A stretch of 64,000 nucleotides of DNA from Litoditis marina (lineage: Eukaryota; Nematoda; Chromadorea; Rhabditida; Rhabditidae): the NCBI GenBank assembly GCA_964036275.1, contig OZ038439.1, forward strand, positions 6,826,169-6,890,168, read 5' to 3'. The position numbers and the translations under genes are program-made. The notes under the pieces were generated by a model, which was given only the letters and a program-made list of their open reading frames with translations, had not been told where the DNA came from and searched no databases. Positions 10,529 to 21,933 of the stretch are shown here, piece by piece; the stretch's first letter is position 1; every line of letters begins with the position of its first letter.

Positions 10529-13500
10529 CTAATTGAAGAATATGGCCTCGAAGTGTGATTTGATGATAATTTGGGCTCTCGACTGGACATCGGCTAGAGA
10601 GTGTTGATTTGAGGAGGGTGGCAAGAGAAGACAGAGAAGACGGGAATTCATCTGAAACCAATTGCATCACAAATATTACCAACCAAAGATTGACCGAATC
10701 TGAATTGTAGTTTCATCTGAAGTTTGCTGAACAAAGGCGGACAAAACACAAAACTACAAACACAGCAGTGGCCGCGTCCTTTCTAACATCGAACAATAGA
10801 GTGAGCTATTTTGTTCAGAAAATGTCGCCAATCATCCCAAAAGGGGCAAACACCAGTAAGGTCCGACTAAGCGACAAAAAGTAGCCCGTTTTACATGTGA
10901 ACACGTGAAAATTTATGAGTTTTCCATCAAAAGTAGACCGATTTTCTTATTTTCGGCGAAAATGTAGTCCGTTTTTCGAATTTTTCTGACTATTCGGACA
11001 ACTTTACCGGTGTATGAAAAGGGGCCACCAACCCGCAACTAACCTTTTTCAGTACAATCCACCATTCCGACTCGGATTTGACGAAACATTCACCGAATTC
11101 GTCTTCGTTCGAGAAGAACGTCTTCATCGTATCACACATCAATCTGTAGACAAACATTTAGTATAAGAATAAAAAGAAAAAGTAAACAAGTTGATGAAAA
11201 TTATGAAAAGTTGACAAGTAAACTAAACTCTCATGAATGAGCCGCGTATGCTCAAAAAAGTTTAGGATCCCAAATCCGAACAATAAAATAGTAATTTTTA
11301 ACCATTACAAGATGAGCAATAGGCAATACAGATGTTAGCATAAGCCTTCGAGAATTACAACTACAACCAGTCTTCCGATTCAAATTCTACATTTTTGAGA
11401 CTACCTTCAACAATTTTTCTGGCAATTTAGTCAAGATTGCCATATGATGACTCGACTGACCTGTTGACCTCAACGGGTGGAGTGGGCGGAGTCGCCCCGC
11501 CCCCTCTCGACTCAAATGATGACGTCATCGAAAGGGAGGCCGGATTGAAGTAGATGTAGTGGAAGTCGGTGGTGGCACGCAGGTCGGTCGACTGTGCATC
11601 GATACTGAAAATCAATAACTCGATACTGAAAATTGTGAAAATCAATAATTAGATACTACAAACCAATAACTTATCAACTTTTTGTGATGGATAAAATATA
11701 GATCAAGAACACGCCAGTAAACTATGACTATTGTAGCAGAAGAAACTCGTTTGCCGACTAAAACATGTCGAAACCCCTTTTTCTAAGTTCTCACTAAAAC
11801 GGGAGAATTGGAGTTTGGCGTGGTGAAAATGTTCTTAAACAAAAAGGTAGCCCTTTTTCGGGCTATTCCGACCAAATTTTGGAGGTATATTTTCAATATA
11901 GAATATAGCAACACAAAACCAATCCAGAATAAAAAACTGACGATTCCCCAATATCGGATGCGAGTCGAGCCAGTTCAGATCCGAGGAATCCGTCGATGTT
12001 TCTCATTTGACGACGAGTCATGACGTCATTTCGAACGAACAGACACATGGTAGCATTCAGACTACGGTACACCATCTGCAACAAACTACAAACATCAAAG
12101 ATCATTTGAGTTTTGGGGGAAGAAGGTAAGTTTCTAATCTGATCTTGAGAATGGGCGATTTTCGATCGAAATTCGGTTCCTGTTGATTTGAAAAGCGGCT
12201 CGGGTCTACTTACTACTTCTCTACTTTTGGGAGAGAAAAACGAAACTTATTCTTTTGAATCAAATCTTGAGAAAGGCATCTATTCTATAATAGATACGCT
12301 GAATACTTGCAAGAGAAGCGACGTATATCAAAGAGTGTGAAAAAACGATTGCGTACCATCTGATATCGATCCAACGTCTCCTCATCTTCTTCATCTTTCA
12401 GACTGTGAAGAAACACGGTTGGCAGGGCATCTTCTCCCTGGAATCACAGCTGAATGAGAAGCGAAAACTGTATTCTGAACATACACCAGTAAGGTCCGAA
12501 TATTCGAGAGAAAGCAGTCCGTTTCTAAGTTCAAACACGGAAATTGATGACCAAAAACAGAAAATTCACTCTGTCGCGTCAGCGATGTTTTCATTTCGTA
12601 TAAAACGCCAGGGGGCGGTCTGGAATGCGGGAGTCCAGCCTTTGTTAGCCGCACGAGAGGTGCGTAGTTTTCTATTGTTCTATTATGTGTGTATTATTGT
12701 ATTTGTGTGTTTTACTTGTTGGGAGATCATAAAGTGACAGAGAGAGCACTTGTTCTGTATAGTTGAGAACACTATAATGGCGCTGTGTATAGGTTATACA
12801 CACAGCGGCCTGTACCAGCTGTTTAGCGTAGCGTGGGAATCTAACCCCGAAACGACATTGTGCATCGGCCGGGAACAGTGGTCGCATACACCAGCAAGGT
12901 TGTCCGATACCGATTAGTCAGAAAACTCGAAAAACGGCCACCTTTTTAGCCGAAAATATGAAAATCGGTCTACTTTTGATGAAAAATTCTGAATTTTCAC
13001 TTGTTTACATCTGAAAACGGACTAATTTTTGTCGCTTAGTCAAACCTTACTGGTGTATGAGTGGTCGCTTCATAGAAAAAGTAGTCCGTTTTGTTATTTC
13101 TTCTGACTATTCGGCCCTCTTCACTGGAGAATGAAACTGCGCCGAGAACTAATATCAACGCCTCCCATCCATACATATTGTCGAAAAGTTGAAAAAGAAA
13201 AGAAATAGCTCAAATATGAATACCACATACCACTTCACATTTCGTGACAGAAAACTGAAAAACAAACTATAGGAGACAACAAGAAATCGTTCGAAATACC
13301 TCCAAGGGAGCATCTATTGTCAGATCAGTCGGCCCTCGCAGGAAGTGTCCTTGGGTGGCTGTTCTGAAGCAAACGAATCACGTACAACACTTCCGTGAAA
13401 AGTTGAGGGTGAAATTATGGAATTTGGTGAAACCTAACAAAAGCTGGTTACTTGTTTGAGAATGGTCACATTTGTAGATAACACCGATCAAACCGAATTT

Positions 13501-16500
13501 GTTAACGGTATTTTTTTTTCATTTTCGATGCGAACAAATCAAAATTTGATAATAAACTAGACGTGGCGAAATTGGTCAAACAGTCATACACCAGCAAGGT
13601 TGTCCGAATAGTCAGAAAAATTCGAAAAACGGACTACCGTTTTAGCCGAAAACATGGAAATCGGTCTACCTTTGATGACAATTTCTACTTTTTCACGTGT
13701 TCACATCTGAAAACGGCTTACTTTTTGTCACTTAGTCAGACCTTACTGGTGTATGCAAACAGTTAAAACGCGGTAAAATATGCTAATTTACCTCGTGGGT
13801 TCGAGTTCCGGTCCAATTGCCATTGGCAGCAGATTATGTGTCAAATACCGAAAAAGTGAGGGAACATCGCGGGCGGAGGTGGTGTAGAACAACAACTTGT
13901 TCTGCAACCAAAAACCATATTGAAAACGAAAACCATATCTGTAAACTGTGTACAGAGCGCATTTCGAGACACCAAATACTCCTTTCCTTTTCAGTGAGAC
14001 TACCGTTTCCCGTTAACGCATTATGCAGCGAACATGTTGAACATGAGCACAAAGGCCAGTAAGGTTCGACGAAGCGACAAAAAGTAATCCGTTTCCAGCT
14101 GTCAACACGTGCAAATTTAGGATTTTTCATAAAAAGTAGACCGATTTTCATCTTTTCGGCGAAAAAGTAGACAGTTTTTCGAAATTTTCTGACTATTCGG
14201 ACAACTTTACTGGTGTATGGGTGTTACCAAGTTGCTATTCAACATAGAAGAATTTGCGACGCAAACACGCAAAACTTCATGATCTTGAGATCTTGCATCG
14301 AAACAGGCAGATTTTTTTATATTCGGATAACTATACGGAAGTATGTGTATGATCTCTCTTCTACACACTTCGATGTTTCAAATTACGTTTTTAGGTTCTG
14401 ACTCACGCCTTACTATTCCATAAAACCTACTAACGTTTTTTTAAACAAACTACAGTAGTGTAGTTGTTCGACAGTCTAGTGGGAGCTGCCTATTATTCTA
14501 AGAAACTATTGCCACGCGGTATTATGTATTAATTCTTAGGGAGAAACATATGGATAACATTAGTAGTAAACTGTAGTTGTAATGGTACAGAACAAGTTGT
14601 AACAATAAGTTTATCTCACATGACGGGTGATGACAGAAGTACGGGTCTGTAGAAGAACACCGGGAGAGAGCGAGTAGATAGAACGAATAACATAACAAGA
14701 AGTGAATCAGTCTGTTCAGTCGTCCATTCTTCTTTACACGTTCCAACGTGGTTTCACGCATGCGCACTCCTGTATGCAAATGTCCAAAAGTGCGAGCAGT
14801 TGTTAGCAAACGTTTGGCAGAGCCAAACACTCCCGACTTCGAGAAGAACCGGTCACATCTGACTGTACTCAGAAAAACTCACCTGGCACTGAAATAAGTT
14901 GGGTAGATTATGGTCATATTGGGTATTAACTGGGTGTCCAGGCTCACTGGTGAGGGTTAGGTTTGAATGGCGAGGATTCTGTTGCACTATCGTCCTCGCT
15001 CTAGATGCATCTGGTGACTCCTCGCCGAGATTTGTCAGTAGATCCACTCGAATGTAGTTCAATCCGAGAATATTAAACTCGAGCCAGCTTCATCCACATT
15101 GATCCACACAATCCCAAAGCCAACCACGAAGTAGCACCGCTACCGTTCACGATCATTCTCCGATTGGTTGCTTTGAAGTTCTTCGCGCTAAGCTTATGTG
15201 GATCGTAGGTTTGTTCGAATTGCGAAGCATTATGAATTAGTTCTTATTTGTGTCTGTGTGGATTTGTTTTCATAAATAAGAATTGCTGTCCTTTATGGGT
15301 TCTCGTGAATACTATGAATGACTTGATTAGTGGTTGCTAGCTCCTTCATTTCGGAATGAGATGGTTCGTTTTGATAATCCTCTTGGATACATGAAAGCTA
15401 ACTGAGTGGCAATCCAGTAACGTTTCTGGTGCCTTATATTATTCTTTTACTGGAAAAATACGATCTGTGGTAGGGTATTTATGATATGTATGCCAGTGAG
15501 CAGTTCACTTACAAGAAATCATCACTAAAAGTTATTAGCAATGAAGAACATGTGAGTCATTAGATAGAAGGACGAAAATGGTTGATTTAAGCAGCAATGG
15601 GATAGTTTTCGAGACAGAAAAGTATACCTCGTAATGATTGCTCCACTCCGCTCCAACAGTATGCAGTTTGCGATCCTTCCCATTCATTGTACTTTTCATC
15701 AGTTCCCGCAAATTTGAACATCATCCGGCAACTTGCGTGGATCTTTCCCGATTTCGGATAATTAGTTTTGAATCTTTGAAGGTTGGTCGTTGGTTCACTG
15801 ACTTTCCGTTATGAAAAATAGGATGATTGCTCCGATTCTTCAATCAATATGTTGTGAATATTATTTTCCTTCCCAAAACTGAAATATTGGTTCTAAATAT
15901 TATTTCTCACCTGCGGCACATAAGTTGGATATGATGGATGGAAATTGGTTTGAAAAAATGGTTGAAAAAACGAGACATGCTTAGTGGTACCATATTGTTG
16001 ATTAACAGCAATTCAGAAATCGAAGGAGATGATCTCGAATTCCTGTACACAGTACACAGCTCACTTGCAATGTTCTCCATAGCTTCCCTGGTGTGATGTT
16101 TAGTTCATTTGGGTTGAAGTGGATAGAGATTAAAATAGTCATAGGAGCAAATAGATTACGGATCCAATGGGCTGGTGGCTCACGATAGAACGACTATTGC
16201 CATATCCGTACCAGAACCAATATTTTTGATAATGTGGTCGTCTTCCGGTAAAACCACAATGCGAACTAACTTCCCATTTCGCCTGCATACCGCAGTTTCC
16301 AACTGCGTGACTCCCGTATGCTGGGTACATGGATATATTTTTGGTTGGGGATCGAATTTCGCGTCCACTTGAGCAAAATTTTTCAAAGCCAAGAAGAAAT
16401 ATATACATGTATTATTTGCTAGCTAGCGTCTTACCAGGTTATTAAACCTACCAGGTTGTCAAATCCTGGGTTTCACCAATTTCAGTACAGAAATCAATAT

Positions 16501-19500
16501 TCTGCCACTGCTATTATATAGCTCAACTAATGACTTATTCTGGCTCTATCTGGTTCAACGTATAATTACCATAACTTAATGGAATAAGCTGGATTGGCGG
16601 CTGAGTAGCTAATTCGGCCGATGCACCATGTTCGACAGTCAAGTGGGAGCTGCCTATTATTCTAAGAAACTATTGCCACGCGGTATTATGTATTAATTCT
16701 TAGGGAGAAACATATGGATAACATTAGTAGTAAACTGTAGTTGTAATGGTACAGAACAAGTTGTAACAATAAGTTTATCTCACATGACGGGTGATGACAG
16801 AAGTACGGGTCTGTAGAAGAACACCGGGAGAGAGCGAGTAGATAGAACGAATAACATAACAAGAAGTGAATCAGTCTGTTCAGTCGTCCATTCTTCTTTA
16901 CACGTTCCAACGTGGTTTCACGCATGCGCACTCCTGTATGCAAATGTCCAAAAGTGCGAGCAGTTGTTAGCAAACGTTTGGCAGAGCCAAACAGTAGTAC
17001 TAGTTTTGAGAGAACTGCTTAGTGAAAAAGAGACCAAGAAACTGACCTGATATAAAACGAGAACCTTCTCGATGAACGGGAATTCCTCCGTTAATTCCGA
17101 CGTCAAAGTGACGATATTCAGATATAAATGACCGGCCAACGGAAGAAAAGCCGCGCCCTCCAATAGGTCGAGGAGGGGCATCTGGAAAACGATAGAATAG
17201 AACCCGTGTAACTTTAAACTTGGACAATTATTTAATTTTTATAGATAGTATGTATATATAATATGTAATAATTTTATTCTGGTTAACTTTATGCTAGTTA
17301 ACCAATTTCCGTTTATTTGAATGCCGCAAGAAAAAGTTCAGATCCGAGATTAGTAATCTATTTCAGGAATAACGTTTTTTGCTCCAATTTCGCCGACAAA
17401 ACGAAATCCATTTTCTGAATTGCTCCGACTATTCGGTCAAGTTTGGCAGATAAAGAGATTACATGAAGATTTGATAGAAGAACCCTCTCTGGTATTTTTC
17501 GGCAAACCAAATTCATACCAATATGTGGTCGCATTTCATTCAACGCCTAATCGCCTAATTCATGTTGCTTCCTGATAACGTGATGTAACGCTTCATGATG
17601 ATAATAATTCATGATAACGGCCTAATTCATATTACTCAAAACAGTCGATCGTTTTAAGGTCGTGTGAAAGCGAAGAAAACTATCCTGTCTAGGACGAAGA
17701 AACACATAATTAAAAACGTTAACTCACCTTTTGTAACTTTAGTAGAGGAATGTAGCGGCTGAAGAAGTATTCTAACCGTTCCTTGAACTTTTCCTCCTTG
17801 TTTTTCCTGCAACACACAGATAAATCAGCAGGTCTTGAGCAAATACAATTATGGCTTCAGGCTGTCGTCATACACCAGCAAAGTTGTCCGAATAGTCAGA
17901 AAAATTCGAAAAACGGACTACTTTTTCTCCGAAAATAAGACAATCTGTCAACTTTTGATGGAAAAATCATGAATTTTCACTTGTTCACATCTAGAACGGA
18001 CTACATTTCGTGGCTCAGTCGGACCTTACTGGTGTTTGGCTGTGGTCATCCAGTCATACTCCAGTAAAGTTGAGTCAGTTAAAAATTAAGAAAACGGGCT
18101 CTATTTTTGTCGAAGTGAAGTTTTTAATGCAAAATCATAAAGTTTCAGGTAATTGAACCGAAACACGAGCTCATTCCTTTTCGTAGAACAGTCGCACTTC
18201 ACTGGTGTGTGATAGCAGTTCACTTCGTTGTGCAGGGTCACCAAATCTTTCTTGAAAGTTGAAAGCCGGACCCAAACCACGTAGTAATAGTAATCTTCCA
18301 ACACAATAAGAAAACCTCTAAGGGTGCGTTCATACTTCGAGCCTCCACATCGGGAGGCAGCGGCCCGAAAGTGCAAACTATGCGTATCGATTGCGCATCC
18401 CACCTGGGTGCTCAATCGATACGCATAGTTTGTACTCTCGGGCCGCTGCCTCCCGATGTGGAGGCTCGAAGTATGAACGCACCCTAAGATGCACACTCGA
18501 TCTCCGCAAAACCAACACTCGTTTCCTCACCTGAATGGCGTCAAATTTCCGAAGAAAAGTCGGAACATTTTGTACATGTTGATGAGGACAACGCGAACTG
18601 CAGCGGACGATATCGTGTACTCATACGCATCACAATTCGACCTGTAACACAGAAAAATGACATAACTGTGAGCTCAATACGAACCCTTCTTCCTTTTGCA
18701 AAACGAAATGTTGATGAATATCGAATACAATTGTGGAGCAACGTTCATACACCGCAAGAATCTCATATTGGCCCTCAAATTTGAAATCTAGCGACGTCTC
18801 GAGCGACGTCTTGAAATCGAGCCGCGACCCCTCTAAAACTGCGATTTCTGTCTAAATTTCGCATATTAACAGCCAATTTTGTATGAAATTCGTCATTTTC
18901 TTTAACGCGCGACCCATGTTTTTCACATGAATTTGTTTGCAACCGTCTATCTGATAAGGGGCCTTGGCGGTGTATGGCAACGTTACTTTTCTCTCAGTCA
19001 GAGGCCAACATTTTCGGTCCCCAGAGACCCGATATGACCCTTGACCCCTCCGCTTTCTTGACTTGTCCGGTTTACTCGGACACCATGCGACTTTGTTGTG
19101 AACAAAATTTTGATGAAAATCAGGAGTTTCATCTGGATTACTAAATTGAAAACTGGTCAAAAACTGAGGTTTTCAACAGTAAAGTTCGACAATTATTGAA
19201 CTTGGGGTAGATTAAAATCCCGATTTTGGAGAAAATTGGGTGAATCAATGAACGATCCAACAAAGTCGCCCTACGTTTGGTTTACTAGGCAAAACTGTGA
19301 AACGTTCACGTTTGGAGCTGACTAGAAAAGAAACAAACAATTGTGTATATATAAAAACAACTAACTTCAATAATGAGATTCCGAACAGAAACTCCTCGTT
19401 TTCCAGTTGAATATAGACCTGTTCCGTCTTTTCCGTCGAAACGTTGCGGAATGGAAATTCACTTTTATTCTTCGCCTGAAAACTCACACCTTTCTTGATT

Positions 19501-21225
19501 TTTATTACTCATTAAGCCATTAATTATAATTACGTGATAGCAAATTCTACCTCAAATTTATCGACTTTACTACTTTACATGCCCAACTTTCCAAGGTTGA
19601 CCACAAATTGAATGGAAAAACAAACAACTACAACCCGTCAATATTTGGATGGTTATCTAATCAACGCTGTACACATTACATGTATGGGGAGAACATAGAA
19701 GATACAAAAAAGCATACCCCAGTAAAATTGTCCGAATAGAAAAAAATCTGAAAACTGAAAAAAAAGCTACCTTTTCGTCCGAAAACGAGAAAATTCGTCT
19801 ATTCTTGATGCGAAATTGAAGTTTTAAAAAAAACAGACTACTCTTCGTCGAATAGTCGGATCTCACTGGTGTACGCAAAACACTAGTTAAATTATTAAAG
19901 TAACCAAAATGGTTCAAAACTCACCAACTGTCTGGGATCCACGAAATTGTTGGTGAAATTGACAGCTGCTTCTGCAAAACCCGTGACAGCAGTCTGTAAA
20001 TGAAGAAATGGAATACAATTATATAGTCGCTATTCGAAAAGATTGCTTTCAATTTGTTATTATCGGGAAAGATATTCAAAGAGACCACCCAGGGCCCAGG
20101 CCATGACAATTTGACAAAGTGGTTCAGCTGGGTGGAAACAACTTTCGAATAAGAAATTTCGAGTTTCTGACACCTGACAAACTAACACTTTTCAAGGAAA
20201 AACGCTTTCCGAACATGTAGTGTTCCGAAAGTGCCAAAAACAGATGACGACTCGGATTGAATGAAACACGCCCGAAGATAAGTGCAATATGGGGCCATTT
20301 TCGTTTCCCTTTTTTTATTTCCCAATTCAGCACAGAAAATCTCGAATTTTCCCGCTTTCCCCCCACGTTGAGCATAAAAAACCACCCGTTTTTAAACTTT
20401 TCTCTTGCTGTTTCTACTTAGCAGACTACTTCAGAACTAAGCTAACCTGTCGATCTAGTGTCTCGTATTTTGGGGAGAAATACATAATTCTCCTATGACC
20501 TTCGCCTTCTTTCATACCGGATGAGGGATGGGCGACGAAAAAGAACTCCATCACATCTGGAATCAGGTTTTGTCGAAATGTTAGTTTGTTGTTCAAGTTT
20601 CCGAAGCCATTTTATGCGAAAGCACACCAGTACGATGTGACTGTTCTTCGAACAGTATCCCACTGACTCAATTGTTCCATCTAAAAACCTCCAAGATGAA
20701 AAAGGCTAAATTTGCTCTTTTTTTGGAAATTAGTTATACATCCAACTAATTTTGAAAATAGCAAGTTGGTCATACACCAGTAAACTTGTCCGAACAGTCA
20801 GAAAAAAATGAAGAACGGACTACTTTTTAGCCAAAAAGAAGACAATCGGTCCACTTCTGATGAAAAATCATAAATTTTCACTTGTTCACATACGAAAACG
20901 GACTGATTTTCGTCGCTTAGTCAGACCTTACTGGTGTTTGAAGTTGGTATGTATACCAGCGTCGTTTTTGTTCAGTGTTCAAGGGTACTCTAACGTATAT
21001 ATTTGGGGCATATCATCTGAAAACCCGTTACAACGTGGGAATCTGATTCTATTATCAGTTACTATTCATGAATGATAGGGAAGGGAGGAGGTGTTCTCAA
21101 AAAAGTGAAAAGGGGTAATCAAAACTTAACTAACCGGCCAGTCGAACCTGATTCTCGGCCAGACTAGTGGTGCCGCTTTGACCACTGAGAAAGTAAAGTG
21201 GATTTGCTATAGAAGCGCTTGGCAT
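10529..21225 (-). CDS. ccz-1: CCZ1 homologue, Mon1-Ccz1 GEF subunit (14 exons, 486 aa)
   Basis: CCZ1 pairs with MON1 (SAND-1 in worms) as the guanine-exchange factor that loads Rab7 on late endosomes. Exons, 5' to 3': 21225-21135, 20556-20447, 19993-19925, 19475-19366, 18641-18531, 17806-17728, 17181-17047, 13901-13792, 13363-13300, 12437-12357, 12075-11942, 11604-11461, 11143-11044, 10651-10529 (stop). Phases join without a break to 1461 nt, close to the 482 aa I recall for human CCZ1. Family matches: FFVAHPSSGMKEGEG in exon 2 (longin start), KFKERLEYFF in exon 6, LFRYLTHNLLPMAIGPELEP in exon 8, GHFLRGPTDL in exon 9, DFHYIYFNPASLS in exon 12, SEWWIVLKK in exon 13 and the terminus HFEAIFFN. 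The ATG directly follows a TTTCCAG acceptor. Intron 7 (3.1 kb) carries an LTR element and many other introns carry MITEs. Exon 10/11 edges (double Met) are the least certain. Confidence 0.93.
10848..11016. mobile_element. MITE, CATACACCAGTAA family, copy A (ccz-1 intron 13)
   Basis: Starts AAACACCAGTAAGGTC and ends TTTACCGGTGTATG. Inner arms GTAGCCCGTTTTACATGTG and AGTAGACCGATTTTC are shared with the other copies. Confidence 0.8.
12885..13059. mobile_element. MITE, CATACACCAGTAA family, copy B (ccz-1 intron 9)
   Basis: Starts CATACACCAGCAAGGTTG, ends CCTTACTGGTGTATG; opposite orientation of the inner arms relative to copy A. Fragments of the same family lie nearby at 12483-12540 and 13078-13133. 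Confidence 0.85.
13585..13755. mobile_element. MITE, CATACACCAGTAA family, copy C (ccz-1 intron 8)
   Basis: Both ends intact (CATACACCAGCAAGG ... CTTACTGGTGTATG), highly similar to copy B. Confidence 0.85.
14050..14219. mobile_element. MITE, CATACACCAGTAA family, copy D (ccz-1 intron 7)
   Basis: Left end decayed (AAAGGCCAGTAAGG), right end TTTACTGGTGTATG intact; lies about 250 bp left of the LTR element in the same intron. Confidence 0.8.
14465..14829 (-). repeat. LTR (3' LTR in element orientation)
   Basis: 365 bp, near-identical to the copy at 16629-16993. The minus-strand sequence just before it, GAAGTCGGGAG, is a weak polypurine-tract candidate. Confidence 0.85.
15628..15797 (-). pseudogene. 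Exon-like open segment inside the LTR element
   Basis: On the minus strand a GTCAG acceptor leads into an open segment of about 56 codons (contains GKIHASCRMMFKFAGTDEKY and GSQTAYCWSGVEQ) ending at a GTATAC donor. Composition is protein-like and unlike gag or pol. A second open piece, about 15911-16005, contains FFQPFFQTNFHPSYPTYVPQ and ends at CAG|GTGAG. I do not recognise the family. It may be a captured host-gene fragment or element-specific sequence. Confidence 0.4.
16612..16628 (-). other. Putative primer-binding site of the LTR element
   Basis: Minus-strand TGGTGCATCGGCCGAAT begins at the base next to the LTR; TGG pairs with a tRNA 3' CCA. The cognate tRNA was not identified. Confidence 0.5.
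16629..16993 (-). repeat. LTR (5' LTR in element orientation)
   Basis: Partner of 14465-14829; followed at 16994 by the GTAGT target duplication, 50 bp from ccz-1 exon 7. Confidence 0.85.
17869..18038. mobile_element. MITE, CATACACCAGTAA family, copy E (ccz-1 intron 5)
   Basis: CATACACCAGCAAAGTTG at the left; CCTTACTGGTGTTTG at the right (one end mutated). Confidence 0.8.
18055..18211. mobile_element. MITE, CATACACCAGTAA family, diverged copy F (ccz-1 intron 5)
   Basis: CATACTCCAGTAAAGTTG ... CTTCACTGGTGTGTG; interior much diverged, 17 bp from copy E. Confidence 0.6.
18322..18484. mobile_element. Near-perfect palindromic MITE, TAA target site (ccz-1 intron 5)
   Basis: Long arms starting GGGTGCGTTCATACTTCGAG and ending with the inverse pair almost completely; the loop is only about 20 bp. 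Flanked by TAA on both sides (18319-18321, 18485-18487), the target duplication typical of PIF/Harbinger MITEs. No transposase. Confidence 0.8.
19713..19875. mobile_element. MITE, CATACACCAGTAA family, copy G (ccz-1 intron 3)
   Basis: CATACCCCAGTAAAATTGTCC ends inverted as TCTCACTGGTGTACG; moderately decayed. Confidence 0.7.
20771..20940. mobile_element. MITE, CATACACCAGTAA family, copy H (ccz-1 intron 1)
   Basis: CATACACCAGTAAACTTG ... CCTTACTGGTGTTTG; interior arms conserved. Confidence 0.8.
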
Positions 21226-21933
21226 CTGGAAATGTAAACTATCAGCTATAAGTTGTATTTACAGAGAGAAAACTCAAAAACCTGTCGAATGAACAAAAAT
21301 GGACTCCTTAAACCAACATATGTCTTTCTCCGACGTCTAACAGCACTGTTCCAACTGTTTAGGCGCAGAACAAACAATAAAAAATGAGAAAATTGGCAAT
21401 AAATCACTTTCAAAAATTTAAAAATATTCAAAAGCGCCCGAAAAAATGAGCGTCGCGTCGGACGAAGTTTTGCAGAAGAAACGGGGGCGGTTTAATTTGC
21501 GTATCCGCTACCGTAGATTTTCGGGAAAACGTGAATCACGTGAATTTCGCAAGAGTTTATTACGCTCTGACTCATGTATTTATTGTTGTTTATTGTGTTT
21601 ACAACGTTGTTCTGTTCAGTTCCATCGTTTCCAAATCTCTTGTCAGTATTATGTGGCGTTTCGCTCGATTTGAGAAGTTCGGGAGAGGTTTTTCTAAATA
21701 TGTGACTGTCGTTTGTCGTTCATTGTTGATTCTCTCATTTTCTCTATTGGTTTAAAGGCTATAATAGTTCTCATTCTGTGATTGCGTTCATAAAGTCATG
21801 AGTTTTGTTGCTTCATTCACCTACCACCGCTCGTCTTTTAAATAGTTTCTTGCTTTTCCGAACTTGCAACAATATTGAACTCATATATATTAATTGGATA
21901 GTTAATTCAATTCGAATGGTTTTAGATCATAAA
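21226..21933. promoter_or_regulatory. Divergent intergenic region between ccz-1 and the BROX-like gene
   Basis: About 700 bp separates the two divergent start codons, so it should hold both promoters. Each ATG follows a 3' splice site with no upstream coding exon: TTTCCAG directly before the ccz-1 ATG (minus strand) and TTTTAG at 21920-21925, 8 bp before the BROX ATG. This is the arrangement expected for spliced-leader trans-splicing. No specific transcription-factor site is claimed. Confidence 0.5.

Larger units (their letters stand above)
14465..16993 (-). mobile_element. LTR retrotransposon-like element, non-autonomous, in ccz-1 intron 7
   Basis: Two direct repeats of 365 bp (14465-14829, 16629-16993) start TGTTCGACAG and end GCCAAACA (TG...CA) and differ visibly at one position (TCTAG/TCAAG). 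The pair is flanked by a 5-bp duplication GTAGT (14460-14464, 16994-16998), the hallmark of LTR-element integration. Read on the minus strand, the sequence just inside the 5' LTR is TGGTGCATCGGCCG, a primer-binding-site-like word beginning with TGG at the LTR edge, which sets the orientation. The 1.8-kb interior has no gag, protease, RT or integrase motif, so mobility would depend on enzymes from another element. Near-identical LTRs mean a recent insertion. Confidence 0.85.

Noticed and set aside
12672..12887. 71-codon minus-strand frame in ccz-1 intron 9
   Set aside because: It includes a small palindrome and part of a MITE, has no family match and lies between two exons that join in phase without it.
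14853..15062. Minus-strand frame in the LTR element first taken for a missing ccz-1 exon
   Set aside because: It lies inside the LTR pair, and ccz-1 exons 7 and 8 join in phase and match the family without it.
19657..19917. Minus-strand frame in ccz-1 intron 3
   Set aside because: Most of it is a translated CATACACCAGTAA-family MITE.
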